A stretch of DNA of 64,000 bases from Rhynchopus sp. YZ270_cl-10 (GCA_964035575.1 OZ037895.1:372001-436000), one strand, 5' to 3'; counted from the stretch's first letter, positions 10,117 to 21,130 are shown. Numbers and translations are program-made. Notes: generated by a model from the letters alone, not told the origin.

Positions 10117-10955
10117 TATGGGTCCGTCCGGAAACCCTCCTGGTAAGATTCATCCTTTTGGGGGTTTTTTGAGGTTTTTCTGCTCAAAACACCCAAACAA
10201 CCCAATTTTTTGATACCCACCATACACCTACCACCCCAGAGGGCATATTGTGATCATTTATTTTTGTTTATTTCCGCTCCCCCCCTTTTTACTTATATTT
10301 TTTTACGTATTTTTGGACATTTCATAAACGTGGCAATGACAGCAGTGAAGTTCACTTTTTTTGTCGAGAAACACGGTAAGAATGGGTGCGACGCACACTT
10401 GGTGTCGTTTCGAACCATCTCTCTGATGATTCTTGTTGTCAGGAGATCCTTACCGTAGGGGTCATTGTCGGTGCCCTGCGCGAGCTTCCCCACACAGAGG
10501 CCTTTGTTATCTCATTCCCTCGTACTCATATGTATCAGTGCACCGTTCTTTCCATCAATCTCTTTTCGTCTGTGTACTGCTACTCAACGGTCGTGTCATT
10601 TCAGCGTGTACTCTGACATGGAGGGAACCTGTATTTACTATGGAGTCTCCACATCCAAGGTGACCCGCAAAGCAAAAGTCCCTGGAATTGATCCAGTAGA
10701 TTTGACAGAGGTCAATGAAACCTTGTCAAGGCAGCATGAAAGGGTTAAGAGAAAGAGAGAAGAGATCCAGAAGAACGACAATAAAAGGCTGAAAATCTGA
10801 TTAAAAAAGCGAAAATATAGCCTCAGACCCCAAAAACATATTTTCATATCAGAATATCACCTAGATGCACTTTTTGTGGGGGACATCATCAAAAAAACCC
10901 AAAAATACCCAAAAGGATGAATCTTACCAGAGGGGTTTCCGGACGAGTCCATATA
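10117..10955 (+). mobile_element. TATGG-ended DNA transposon with transposase remnant
   Basis: Inverted repeats of about 55 bp (GTCCGGAAACCC, then TGGTAAGATTCATCC) bound 839 bp and start TATGG at both ends. The interior plus strand encodes remnants of a protein: near 10330-10420 a segment with VEKHGKNGCDAH, and in the next frame FGVVSNHL, so one frameshift separates them. Near 10615-10800 is a second segment (DMEGTCIYYGVSTSK) that ends in a basic tail and a stop. The HGK-x3-D-x-HFG pattern resembles the C-terminal part of some DDE transposases. The family is not assigned; the ends resemble the elements at 58877 and 59872. Confidence 0.6.
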
Positions 10956-11292
10956 GAGACTCTCTCGTTCTTTGTGACTTTCAAAGGTGGCTTGCTGCCC
11001 GCCTTTCTCAAATCTGGGGGTTCCGGTGTTGCGACCTTGGGAGAAGAAACTCGGAGAAAAATGAGGGAAAAGGAGAATTTTTTTCGGTGGAAGGAATAAG
11101 CCAAAGACTCTGGTGTGTAGTCATCTTTGCTTAGTAACCTAACATAAAAACAAAAGATTGGGGTGGTTGAAGGGGGGGGTGATTCGCACTTCTTGCGTAC
11201 TTCTTTCTTGCGTACTTTGTGCACCCCCCATTTCAGCCACACCAAATATAGAGAAACAAAAACAAATGGGCCGCAATGGGCAAAAGAAAGAT

Positions 11293-11335
11293 AAGTTGAT
11301 AAAACGCCTCTGGGACGCAGACACTGACGCATTTG
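11293..11335 (-). repeat. T-family tRNA-like repeat, partial copy
   Basis: AAGTTGATAAAACGCC then TCTGGGACGCAGACACTGAC. The conserved GGGACGCAG core is kept. Confidence 0.5.
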
Positions 11336-11397
11336 TCGACGTATTGATGAACTATCGGTATTTACTACCGAAAGATTATCGGTCCAAAAGAAAGAAG

Positions 11398-11447
11398 TTG
11401 AAAATGCAAACGCCTCACCGTTCATTGGAGGACGCAGGTACTGATAA
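11398..11447 (-). repeat. diverged T-family repeat
   Basis: GTTGAAAATGCAAACGCC followed after about 20 bases by GGACGCAGGTACTG. It lies 60 bp from another T copy and has an insertion between the two conserved blocks. Confidence 0.4.
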
Positions 11448-11650
11448 TAAAACGCAAAGGATGCCCGATGCAGGAACGGCCATTCCACGAAAAAAAGCAA
11501 ATCCTTATCAAAAAGTCGTCACCCCATTTTGCTTGTATTGCAGGTTAAGGCACGGAATATTTGCCTCTCGAGCATATGCGCAGTAAGGCCGGGTGAATAT
11601 CGGCCTCTGGTTGCAGCCGATCTTTGCGGGAGCGCCAATGGATGCTAAGG

Positions 11651-12393
11651 CAGGCCTAATGCTAACTTTGGGGGAGGGGGGAAAAAAGTGAACCAGCGAA
11701 AAAAAAAAAAAAAAAACGAAAAAAAATTTTCCCTCCGGGAAGGGGTCCAGGGTTTTCGCTTATTTTCATGAAAAATTTTTCCCCCAAAACCGTGAAGATA
11801 TGTCCAAAAAGGGCCAAAAAAAATTTTTGTTGAGCTCCGCGCGAAAAGGTCCGTTCATTTCGCGTAAATACGTGATGACGTGGGATGGTAACGTGCATCA
11901 AGAACCAAACCAAAGCACTTTTCTCCCGCTTTTCCACGTCAAGCCGTCGCACTAGGTTCTTTCTTATGAACGCAACCTTCCCTCAGTACAACAAGAAACG
12001 GCGGTTGACATCAAAACTTTCTGGCGAAGCCACGGTACGCAACATTTCAAAAATTGTGACCTAAAACCGAACATTTTTACAGCCAAACTATGGTGGAGGG
12101 CTGTGGGCTGCCAGTTTTTGAGCTGCGCCGCAGGCGCACGGTACGCTACTTTTTTTATTTTCGCAAGGAGGCCGCATCATTGAGTCCCTGAAACAAGTCT
12201 CCATCGTCACCTCCTGAAGATGCGGGCGCAGGCGCTCACATCTCCAGGACCAAGGTACCCACGGCATACCACAGGCAGAGAACCCCCCGTCCCAAAAACC
12301 CCTATTTTAAGGGTGAACCAGCGAACCAGCGGATAAAAAAAAATAATAATAAATAAAAGTGAACCAGCGAACCAGCGGATAGCATTAGGCCTG
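11651..12393. mobile_element. non-autonomous hAT transposon
   Basis: Terminal inverted repeats CAGGCCTAATGCTA and its reverse complement bound 743 bp, and a perfect 8-bp duplication TGCTAAGG flanks the element (11643-11650 and 12394-12401). CAG ends and an 8-bp duplication are diagnostic of hAT elements. No transposase is encoded. The inner segment near 12020-12160 (GGCGAAGCCACGGTACGCAA, then CGCCGCAGGCGCACGGTACG) is shared with 42856-42990, next to the hAT transposase remnant, so that copy may be the autonomous relative. Confidence 0.85.
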
Positions 12394-12401
12394 TGCTAAG
12401 G

Positions 12402-13454
12402 CTATCACACAAAAAAAAAAAAATAAAACTTGGTGTGTCTCGTGTACAACACACAGCTTAAACGTACAACTTGCAAGATACGATGCCTCAGGAAACACCT
12501 CACAAAATTTGATTCCCGGGCATCTACTGAAATGTAAGATAAAAAGCGTCCCTGAGCAAGACATAGCATCCACACATACGTAAACCTCATGACATAAGAA
12601 CGAATGGTCTCAGGTGGGGAGAAAGGTGCAAAAAGGTGGAACCAATAAACCGCTTTTTGAAGGACCATGGCCTTGTGCGCGAAACCCGCAGTGACCTTTT
12701 CCAAACGAAGCGCATTGGTTCCGGTTTTTTATTTTTTGCATCAGCCTTCTCTTCTCTTGAGATCGTCCAAATAAGGCACATATTGGCGTACGCGTTGATT
12801 ATTATGCAAAGGAATAACTCTCCTTTGAACAAAAAGCTTTTTGCATGATAATCCTAATCACGCTTGCAACACTTCTTGCGTTCGCTTTAAAAAAAAAATG
12901 AGGGTTGGTGTCACGCAAACGGAACGAACGGAACTACATAAAAAATAAAAAAATCTGGAAGGATGTAAGGGCCTCGTTTGTGCACAGTCATCGCATTCCA
13001 CGATCGTAAGAAACAGCAACCACCTGCCGTTGAGTAGACCCTGTGGTGTGGATGAATGGACATTTGGTTGAATTCGAAAACTTTTTGTTGAATTGGAAAA
13101 CGCGTGTGCCTCTCATGCCACGTGCATCAAAATATAACGGCAGAGATTTATTGGCAAAATGACAAAGGGGGATGGGGGGAAAAGCGATCAATATGGTTCA
13201 TTTGGCAAGCTCGCCACATATTTCTTTCTAAGAATTGTTGGCAAAAAAATATAGACATAAGGTGGAGACAAGAAACACTTTTGGGGAACAGGTTTCACCG
13301 AACACATGGTAAACACACTTTTCAAACAACGTAAGCACAAACACCTTAAAACAATGTTTGATCAAACGTGAAACAAGCCCCCTACACAGGCACGAGGGAG
13401 GCAACGATGCTGTACAGAAAGTACGGCATAGGGTTCACTCTGTCGCCTCTCTTT
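12402..13454. other. intergenic, no gene seen
   Basis: AT-rich stretch between the hAT element and the permease stop. Open frames here are short, poorly composed and lack family resemblance. The part nearest the permease stop probably holds its 3' untranslated region. Confidence 0.4.
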
Positions 13455-15161
13455 TCACAACGGAAAACCAAGGGAATTGATGGTTCCTGTTACACAAAAG
13501 TAGCAGGAAATGAACAAGATTAAGTAGTTATAGCCCAATTCGAGGGGACCCATGCGGATGCTAAGAAGTTTGATGTGTGCTGCAAAGGGGAAGATGAGCG
13601 ATATAACGCAGGACACTGCAGCGCCAAGGAAGGCAAGGATTGTGCCGAAGTTTGGGATCAACCATGCGCCAAACACCGCAAGCACAGTCATCCCGACACG
13701 TACCGGTCCGTACAACGCCCAGCTGGGCTTAATGGAAAACCTAGACACAGCAATGTGTTCCAGAGCATTGCACAGCACATTGCTTGCCAGACCGTAGTTC
13801 GAGTACGACACCGCAGAGATGCACAGCGACACTGCCTTTGAAAACCAGTTGCTCGGATAGTCGAGCGTCACAATGTCGCTCACATCGTTGCCGTACATGA
13901 CGTACCCCAGGATGCCCACAGTCAGGTAGTATACGCAGCAGATCGCAAAGCTTGAGCGAATCACTGTCTGGTATCTCTCTGGCTTCCGCATATCCGCGCG
14001 GAACGCAGGGAAGAAGGAGTGCCCAGCGAAGGAGCCCATCACAAGAGAGAACGAATACGAAAAGTTGTCGTACCTGAACAGAGAAGTGTTGTGCGAAGGG
14101 TGCAGAAGCGACCCCTCCTCTCGCGTTGACGTCGTGAGCCCGAAGTACAGCAGCGAGCCCAGAATTATGACGCACGCAATCAACCCAAAATACGACAAAA
14201 ACGAGAGACGCGAGAAGTCACGCACCAACGCAGTCGGGAGACACAACCCTGCGTACACCAAGATCATCTCAAACTTCGTCAAACTGGTGAACACCACACG
14301 ACTGCTGCTCACGGACAACACTATCAACGCCACCAAATAAATCGACAGCTCGCCGACGAACAAAACGTTCAGAAAGACACGCCCTGCCTTCCCGAAGGAA
14401 GCATGCCCGATGTGTGGGTACTGCTCCAGACGCTCTACGGTCGGCGCGCTGGCGAACACCTGGCGCACTAAACGCTTCTGTACGGGCCCTCTCTCTTGTA
14501 TCAACTTCGCTGTTTCATCTTCTCTCTCAGAGTGCACCACTGCCACTACAGTTTCCTCCTCTCCCCCCAGCTCTGGCCCTTCATACTGTAGCTGCCACCT
14601 AGGGTCTTCACTCCCAAGCCACGTTACACTCCATACACCTTTCTGATGTTCAGGGCGAACGCTCTCAAGGTCGACCACCTCATTAGCTGAAGCAGATAGC
14701 GCCTCCTGGCTTCTGTTAACCTGCTGGAACGATTCGTCCTCCTCCAGTTCCCGTTGTCTCTCTGCGGAAGGGGATGCCATGGCAAACCGGCGGATATTAC
14801 TCTTCGCAGATTCGAGACAACGTACGTAGTATCCAGAGCACAGTGTTGTCACACCGTCCGGGTGGATGACCTTAACAACGTCGCTTTGTATCCGTCCTAA
14901 GGCAGTGGCAGTGTACCCAGTGCACAGTGCAATGCAGACTATCAGCGGTGCAACCAGCCACCCTCCCTTCGCAAAAGCGTATGACAACGAAAGCGTGCCC
15001 ACCCCAAGCAGAATGTTGACAGAGTTGATCAGCGTCTCGCGGAAGGTCGAGCTCTGTGGGCGTGCAGCGACCTTGGGGGCAAGGCATGTCACTTCGCTCA
15101 CTAAGCTGCAAAAAGACACATTTGCAGGACCGTTCAAGGTATGCAACGAAACGTCCCCCAT
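13455..15161 (-). CDS. amino acid/auxin permease family (AAAP) transporter
   Basis: A 568-residue membrane protein that most likely moves neutral amino acids with protons, either across the vacuole/lysosome (AVT1-like) or the cell membrane. The first helix carries the family signature ETLINSVNILLGVGTLSLSY (about residues 43-62). About eleven hydrophobic helices can be counted. A long polar insert (about residues 105-240) rich in Glu and Ser separates the third helix from the fourth and is longer than in typical family members. VMGSFAGHSFFPAFRADM (about 372-390) matches the conserved middle helix and its Pro. The tail ends directly after the last helix. The start at 15161 has an AG about 15 nt upstream. 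Confidence 0.9.
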   Translation of the reverse strand: MGDVSLHTLNGPANVSFCSLVSEVTCLAPKVAARPQSSTFRETLINSVNILLGVGTLSLSYAFAKGGWLVAPLIVCIALCTGYTATALGRIQSDVVKVIHPDGVTTLCSGYYVRCLESAKSNIRRFAMASPSAERQRELEEDESFQQVNRSQEALSASANEVVDLESVRPEHQKGVWSVTWLGSEDPRWQLQYEGPELGGEEETVVAVVHSEREDETAKLIQERGPVQKRLVRQVFASAPTVERLEQYPHIGHASFGKAGRVFLNVLFVGELSIYLVALIVLSVSSSRVVFTSLTKFEMILVYAGLCLPTALVRDFSRLSFLSYFGLIACVIILGSLLYFGLTTSTREEGSLLHPSHNTSLFRYDNFSYSFSLVMGSFAGHSFFPAFRADMRKPERYQTVIRSSFAICCVYYLTVGILGYVMYGNDVSDIVTLDYPSNWFSKAVSLCISAVSYSNYGLASNVLCNALEHIAVSRFSIKPSWALYGPVRVGMTVLAVFGAWLIPNFGTILAFLGAAVSCVISLIFPFAAHIKLLSIRMGPLELGYNYLILFISCYFCVTGTINSLGFPL

Positions 15162-15263
15162 TTGTATTTACTCTTTCTGGTTGTGAGGTGGAAAGCAGGG
15201 AGGGGGTAGAGAGATAGAGAGGGGCATAAAAGAGTTTGAAAAGTTTACTTGAAATACAACAGG

Positions 15264-15340
15264 ACAGTGTACCTTGGTACAAATGACCGGCTGTACCGGG
15301 GGGTGTAACAATGCAGTCCTACAATCCATTTCGTGGTTTA
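15264..15340. repeat. P-family repeat, copy 1
   Basis: ACAGTGTACCTTGGTAC, a variable stretch, then GGGGTGTAAC and ATGCAGTCCTACA-TCCATTTCG. The same order of blocks recurs at 50502-50590. GTACC-TTG-GGTAC-like pairing at the left end can fold. Its function is unknown. Confidence 0.55.
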
Positions 15341-15546
15341 CATCTGATATCGGAGGGAGGGTAGAAAGGTAGGGAGGTAGGGAGGGAAAATGTGATCGTT
15401 TTTAAATCAGAAGAAAAAAACTAAAATGTGCCAAATGTGCACAAAAAAAGAGACTAGGAAATAGCGTTATTCACTTAGTATTGGAGCCTGGAGGGGGGAT
15501 GATGTGCGCTGTAAAGCACAGTACACCCCCTGGGAGGGAAAGATGT

Positions 15547-15579
15547 TAGATGAACCTAAAGACGTGCTGAGTCACCTTA
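15547..15579 (-). repeat. diverged H-family repeat
   Basis: AGATGAACCTAAAGACGTGC followed by TGAGTCACCTTAA. Flanks are intact and the stem is weakened. It lies about 240 nt past the stop of the gene at 15818-20212. Confidence 0.5.
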
Positions 15580-15620
15580 ATGTGACAAAAGAACTCCTGG
15601 TCTGGTTTAAAAAAAAAAAT

Positions 15621-15738
15621 GTTGATAGTGCAAAACGCCTCTGGGACGCAGCCACTGGAAAAACTGACACCCCGCGGGTTATCGAACCCGGAGAGTTGTT
15701 GCACTTTGGAGGTGTTCACAGAGAAACTGTAAAGGCAC
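15621..15738 (-). repeat. T-family tRNA-like repeat, long copy
   Basis: Gene-sense strand reads GTGCC-TTTACAG...CTCTGTGAACACC, then CCGGGTTCGATAACCCG (B-box/T-arm-like stem-loop), then CTGCGTCCCAGAGGCG, GCACTATCAAC and a T-run. It has the look of a tRNA-derived SINE ending in an oligo-T stretch like a Pol III terminator. With 59762 it is one of the two most complete copies. Confidence 0.65.
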
Positions 15739-15817
15739 ACAGTCATTTCCCCATCCTGTTGAATACATGATATGAACAGCATCTCCTGGACCCTAAGTAT
15801 TTGAGGGATGTCCATAT

Positions 15818-18800
15818 TCACGCGAACACCCGCGACACTCTTTTCCCTTTCCCACTGCCCCCAGGGCCTGCACTGTACGGAGACGGGCGTGGTGGGGATG
15901 GTGCCTTGACTGTCGTTTTTCGCACCGCCCCACCTTCAGCATTGTCTGGAGCCTCCTGCTTGAGTGCAGGCGTGCGTGACAAGGTGTCCATCAGCTCTTT
16001 GTGCCTTTTAACAAGATGCCTTTCATAGATAACGGCAAAGGAGGACGCCGCATTCACCCACCACGCACGGAGCTGTGTTACAAACGGTGCATCAAAGCGT
16101 ATCTGCCCTCCCTTCGAAAATGGACATGCCAGAAAAACGTCTATGTGCGCTCTCATGGGCGTGTCCTCCCGTTTGTTCTCCTTTCCATGCGACTTTAGCG
16201 TTTCTGATAAGAGGCGGGTTTCTTTGTCAAGCTTCTTCGCTCTTTGCGAACACACAATTCCGGTGAACTCGGTCCGCACCTCCTCCTCCGATTCTTTGGT
16301 TTCTTGCGACATTTCATGCTCCCTTTTGGAGAGCAAGGCCTCACGTCGTTGGATGTTTTGTTCTCTGTTGACAAGAGAACGTCGCGTTGCTTCAATTATA
16401 TCAGCAGCGCTTGTGTCCTCCTGCGGTCTAGGTTGTTGTTGTTGTTGTTGTTGCTTTTGGTGTGCTGCCGAAAGCGTTGCGACTTCCTCATTGAGCGAGG
16501 CGATAACGTCGAGAGAGGACTGCAGCTTTTGTTTGTAGAAGTGCACCTCCGCGAGGGCATCTGTGTTCGCACTGTGCACGCTCTTGATGTGCTGCACCTC
16601 TGACTCCGCCTCCAATGCCCGTTGTAGCAATGCCTGCGTCGCATGCCCCACAGGAGCTTCCGGTGCTGCCGCCAAAGCGGTCCGTTCCTTCTCCACCCGC
16701 AGTGCCTTCTCCCTTAAGTACTCCTGTTCCTTCCGTAGTGTGTTCTGCACAGCGCCGCCTTCTTCAAGTCTCTCCGTAAGGGTCTCCACCTTAGCGGTAG
16801 TCTCCTGTAAGGCGCGTTTGTATTTTCGTGCTTTAGCGATAATTTTGGTTTTTGATGCAGTTTCTTCTGCAAGTACTGTCTCATGGTGGAGGTTGGATTG
16901 TAGTGCGGTGTTCTTCAGTGCAGTGATCTCGTCTGTGAGTGTGAGGAGGGCGGTTTCGTGTTGGGTGGTGTGGGTCGTAAGGTCAGCGTTGTGCGTACGC
17001 TCTGCAGCAAGCTGTTCTGTCAAGGTGGTGGTGTGGGAGGTGAGGGTGGAGAGCTCGGTGCGGAGGGTGTCGACAGTGGTCTGCATGGTGGTCAGCTCGG
17101 TTTCGAGATGGGTTGATTTTGCTTCTGCATCGGCTTTGGCTTTTATGGCCTTCGCTGTCTCGGCTACTGCTTCATCAGCTCTGGCTGATTCTGCTTCTGT
17201 TGCGGCTATTTTTGCGGCCATCAATTTGTCTTCTTTTCGTGGTTCTGCTGTGGGCTCTCTCTCAATCAAAACCCCCGAAAGCAAAGCAACAACAGCAGAA
17301 ACACAGATTCTACTGTACCACATTTTTTCCGCAAAATCTGCAGGAAATTCATCACCAACCTCATTGTCCGCCAGAACAACCTCTACCGGGTCTGCAGTGA
17401 CCAACGCCTGACGTAAGGCCGCACGCAGCGCACCATTCTTCTTCTTTAACGCAAGCTTTTCGGCCTCTAGGGTTTCAATCCTTTCTTTCCTCTTTGGGTC
17501 GAAATTCTGTTGGAGGTAGGACACCTGCTCTAAGCAGAGGTGCTTGCGTTTGAGGGAGATTATATGCGACAGAGGAGACTTGCTTGCTGCTATGATCGCG
17601 TTGATACCTCCATTTTCCACTATTTCTGGGCAGAAGTTTTTCGACATGCTTAATGCTGCAAAGGCGTATCCGCTAGCCACCCTGCTCTCAGCAGAAACAG
17701 ACATAAAACGCACCACAAACTCCATCACTCTGAAGTTCTCAGCACAGCTTCGCCGGACCTCTTCGCTACACACCATCAAATCTGCGAGCAAAACCAACGC
17801 AAGACGCTTTTCATTCACCTCACTGCCTTTCAATAATTCAAACAGGATATGCAGTTTTTTTTCACATTCGTGGAATTTCACTCCTGACAATGCTATGTTG
17901 TTTAGGAGGGTTAAACACGCCAAATTTGCCTCCGAAGTGGTTAGACAGGAGAGCACCGAATCGGTAAAGGCGTGATTGCAGAGGAGCTCTGCTCTATCGA
18001 GACCTACATCGTGGGTGACCGTTTGGAGAATGGAGAGGCAGGTGGTGCGGAGGGAAGGGGTAGATAGGGCTTGTATGATGTGCCGTATGGAGTCGTTTTC
18101 GAGGAGGGTGGTCACGCCAGCGGGGGTGGCAACACAATGTTGAATTGCAGAGCCACATGCTGCTCCAACCCCTGCACGCTCCGATGCGTCAAACACATTG
18201 CACAACACCGCCACCACCCTCGGGTGCTCTTCATGTAATAACCTCCACCCTTCCCGCCCATCTCCTTCCTCCTGCACCGCGAGGCTTGCCCTTCGTATTG
18301 AAGCCTGTCTCTCTCCCCTTCGTACTACACCAAATAGCAAAGGAATCGCTTCACTCACAAACCCCGAATCTTCCTTCCGTTTCTCCATAGTATCGAAAAC
18401 AGATGTCAAACAAATAGGGCTCTCAGTAAACGCAGAGTTTGCAAGGATGTGAATAAGCGAACAGCAGATTTCTGCGCAGGAATGTTGTACAATGGGCGAC
18501 CCCATCATGCCTTCAAGCAGCGTTACCACCCCCATATCGAGAAGGATCTGCACCAACGCAAGGTTTTGGTCTGCACAGTGTGTGACATTCCGGAGTGCAC
18601 CTAGCGTATTGGTGATGGCATGGTCAGTTCTGCACTTTGCCGCAAGATATCTTGCCGCACGACGACTTCCCATAAACGGGACCACATGCTGCGCTACGTT
18701 AGGCGCCACACCATTCGAACCCACTTCGCTATCATTATTCCCAGGAAAGCACCTAAATGACACCGACTTCCTCCTTGACCCAAGGCTAGTAAACGTTCCG

Positions 18801-20212
18801 CAAGAATTCCCCCGCTCCAAATGTACATTAGAAAGTGGATCAGAATCGAAGGAAACACAGCAAATAAGGGTTGCGGCTATCGCCGCCTTTTCCGCATCCA
18901 ATAACGACGGTGGAAGTAATTTGAGAAGGTTAATGGTGCTTCCAGAAACACTGCTGGCCCGCCGATGTTCTTGCGTTTTTATGTTAAAAAGGTACTGTAG
19001 AGTGCTAAAAAGGGCCTCCGCAGTGTCATGGGAGAACTGTTCTGAGGCAGACAACTTCTCCTGAACAGTTTCTTCTGCGGTCACAACGTTGAGCACTACT
19101 GTATATGTTTTGAGCAGTGAAATCGCTGCAGAGGACAACGTAGATACACTGACACGCCGCCTGCGCAGCTCTGAGTTGGTTGAGCTGATTCGCTCGGTAA
19201 TGGTTTTGGAGAAGTTGACGAAGTGGTTGAGGTCTGGAACTGCAAGCTGCTCGAGAACCGTTTCCTCTAGCATAAGACTTTCCAGACCACGAAGGGTTTC
19301 GGTCAGGGCATGGCAGGATAACGTTGTGCAGTCGTCTGACTCTGTTTCTTTGTTGAGCGCCAGCTCTTCTGGGGTGCAGTCGTGAAGGCATTGCAGCAGT
19401 GTTTTCGCAAAGTCCACCTTTTGCGCACCACTCAACACCGCTGCCGTAGCGTACTGTGAAGCCAGCTGCATGGCCGCCCCTACCACGGCAATGCCATTCT
19501 CTTCTGTCTTCTTCGCTTTGTCCAAAAAGCGCAGCGTAATGGAGACTTCAGTGTACGGAATGATGATCTGACTATTATCATAGATTGTTGTCAAACAAGC
19601 AAAAATATTGCAAAATATTGAATTCCTCTGCGCCACCTGCCCCTCCTGCTCCCCATCCCCCAATGCCAGCAATGCGTCCACCAATGATTTTCGCGCTTGA
19701 ATTGCAGACTCTCTTTCTAACCCGGAGTCCTCTGTTCCTAACCGATCCATTAACGCTTTGGAAACTCTCTCCGCGGCAGCAAGGTCTTTGATGTATTGCT
19801 TCAAAAAAACAGATAAAGGTCCTATCTCTAAAGCCGCCAGGTCCACGAAGGAACCTTCGGACGCCATAGGAGACATCATCATGGTGGAGTTGCTGTCGGG
19901 GGAGCTGAGAAGGGCGTTGGGTGAGAGCGGGGTGAGCTTGCTTGTTGCAAGGGAGGTGGAGCGGAGTTCTTTGAGTTGTTTCAGCTTATCCGCGACGTCG
20001 TCGTCAATGGTGTCCAGCATGGGTGTCGCAGGCTCAACATCAAACCGTGCATCAAGAGTGCCGCTGTCCCCATCCGTGTTTCCATGTGCGTGCCGCTTTC
20101 TCCTCCCAGACACAGACAAAGAAGAAGAAGCATCATTCGCAGCAAAAAAATCCGAAAACGGCTCCAGCCCCAACGCATCGTCATCCCCATCACTATCAAT
20201 TTCAAATGACAT
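15818..20212 (-). CDS. large armadillo-like and coiled-coil protein, function unknown
   Basis: A 1464-residue protein. Residues 1-105 are acidic and Ser/Asp-rich. Residues about 120-930 are helical with repeated Leu/Ala-rich segments such as ALRNVTHCADQNLALVQILL and LLNNIALSGVKFHEC, which look like armadillo/HEAT repeats. Residues about 930-1370 are a long coiled coil interrupted by one hydrophobic stretch (VSAVVALLSGVLI, about 975) and containing a short poly-Gln run. The last 100 residues include a compact segment with CPFSKGGQIRFD and a Pro/Gly-rich basic tail. I do not recognise the family. A scaffold of the cytoskeleton or cilium is plausible from the architecture but is inference. The first in-frame Met was taken as the start. 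Confidence 0.8.
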   Translation of the reverse strand: MSFEIDSDGDDDALGLEPFSDFFAANDASSSLSVSGRRKRHAHGNTDGDSGTLDARFDVEPATPMLDTIDDDVADKLKQLKELRSTSLATSKLTPLSPNALLSSPDSNSTMMMSPMASEGSFVDLAALEIGPLSVFLKQYIKDLAAAERVSKALMDRLGTEDSGLERESAIQARKSLVDALLALGDGEQEGQVAQRNSIFCNIFACLTTIYDNSQIIIPYTEVSITLRFLDKAKKTEENGIAVVGAAMQLASQYATAAVLSGAQKVDFAKTLLQCLHDCTPEELALNKETESDDCTTLSCHALTETLRGLESLMLEETVLEQLAVPDLNHFVNFSKTITERISSTNSELRRRRVSVSTLSSAAISLLKTYTVVLNVVTAEETVQEKLSASEQFSHDTAEALFSTLQYLFNIKTQEHRRASSVSGSTINLLKLLPPSLLDAEKAAIAATLICCVSFDSDPLSNVHLERGNSCGTFTSLGSRRKSVSFRCFPGNNDSEVGSNGVAPNVAQHVVPFMGSRRAARYLAAKCRTDHAITNTLGALRNVTHCADQNLALVQILLDMGVVTLLEGMMGSPIVQHSCAEICCSLIHILANSAFTESPICLTSVFDTMEKRKEDSGFVSEAIPLLFGVVRRGERQASIRRASLAVQEEGDGREGWRLLHEEHPRVVAVLCNVFDASERAGVGAACGSAIQHCVATPAGVTTLLENDSIRHIIQALSTPSLRTTCLSILQTVTHDVGLDRAELLCNHAFTDSVLSCLTTSEANLACLTLLNNIALSGVKFHECEKKLHILFELLKGSEVNEKRLALVLLADLMVCSEEVRRSCAENFRVMEFVVRFMSVSAESRVASGYAFAALSMSKNFCPEIVENGGINAIIAASKSPLSHIISLKRKHLCLEQVSYLQQNFDPKRKERIETLEAEKLALKKKNGALRAALRQALVTADPVEVVLADNEVGDEFPADFAEKMWYSRICVSAVVALLSGVLIEREPTAEPRKEDKLMAAKIAATEAESARADEAVAETAKAIKAKADAEAKSTHLETELTTMQTTVDTLRTELSTLTSHTTTLTEQLAAERTHNADLTTHTTQHETALLTLTDEITALKNTALQSNLHHETVLAEETASKTKIIAKARKYKRALQETTAKVETLTERLEEGGAVQNTLRKEQEYLREKALRVEKERTALAAAPEAPVGHATQALLQRALEAESEVQHIKSVHSANTDALAEVHFYKQKLQSSLDVIASLNEEVATLSAAHQKQQQQQQQPRPQEDTSAADIIEATRRSLVNREQNIQRREALLSKREHEMSQETKESEEEVRTEFTGIVCSQRAKKLDKETRLLSETLKSHGKENKREDTPMRAHIDVFLACPFSKGGQIRFDAPFVTQLRAWWVNAASSFAVIYERHLVKRHKELMDTLSRTPALKQEAPDNAEGGAVRKTTVKAPSPPRPSPYSAGPGGSGKGKRVSRVFA

Positions 20213-20363
20213 TTTAAAAAAAAATCCTCCAAATTTTTGGGAATTACATTTTTTGTTTGAAAGACAAAATGAATAATAATTTCTGTGAGGTGAGTGGGTG
20301 TGTGATGAGGGTTGTAGAGCAAATGGTTGTGATTGGGTGGGTTTGCGCTTTCAAAGAAGGTTG

Positions 20364-20954
20364 CACCATGGACTCGTAATGACATTACGCGCGTCATGAC
20401 GAGGTAATTACGAGGGCACCCCCTCGTAATTACCACGTCACGACGTCGTCATGACGTGGGCACCCACGACAAGGCGATTTTTGACCAATAAAAAAAAAAA
20501 ATTTTTTTCCAAAAATCGGGCGTGGTAGGTCATAAAGTGGCCCAAAAAATCCAAAGAAAACCTCAGATTGACCAAATGGTGAAAAAAATTGTCAAGTCAA
20601 ATTTCAGCCAAAATACGGTCATTAGACCCCACAGATGCTTAAAAGTGCCAAATTTTGCTTTTAATGGCCTCAAATCATCGAAATTAGCCCTACATAGGGG
20701 CCAAAAAAAAAAATTCGAGAGTCCCTTTCCCTGGGAGGCAATAGCCAGACAATGACCACGGGAGCACCCCTCGTAATTACGAGGGCACCCCTCGTCATGA
20801 CGTCGTAATGCCGTCGTCGTGACGAGGGAAACCCCACGTCATGACGTCGTCATTACGAGGGGGTGCCCGCGTCGTGACGACGTCATTGCGCGCGTAATTT
20901 CCCACGTAATTTCCCTCGTCCCTCGTCACGTAATGTCATTACGAGTCCATGGTG
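20364..20954. mobile_element. foldback element of nested CG-bearing palindromes
   Basis: Outer inverted repeat CACCATGGACTCGTAATG and its reverse complement bound 591 bp. The first 110 bp and last 200 bp are built almost entirely of short palindromes such as CGTCATGACG, CGTAATTACG and GACGTCGTC separated by CACC or GGGTGC spacers. The 270-bp middle is AT-rich and lacks an open frame. I find no convincing target duplication. The architecture fits foldback (FB-like) elements; the termini belong to no family I know. Confidence 0.7.
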
Positions 20955-21130
20955 TGGTGACGCCTCGCGGCAGTTTTATAAGGGGGGAGGAACGAGCAAA
21001 AAGTAAAATAAGAAAGTGAAGAGAGAGAGAAGTTGTAAAAAAGAACAAGAGTCGTCAAAAGATGCGAACACTCGCCCCATGAGGGCAGTTGGCTTAGAAG
21101 GGGAGGAGGGAGTCAATGTTATGAAAAACA

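Noticed and set aside
11158-11586. 142-codon plus-strand open frame containing a protein-like stretch (LWDADTDAFVDVLM)
   Set aside because: The stretch overlaps two T-family repeats, the frame opposes all genes, and there is no domain or start context to support it.
15621-15738. True tRNA gene
   Set aside because: A T-arm-like stem is present, but no acceptor stem, D arm and anticodon arm with correct spacing can be assembled.
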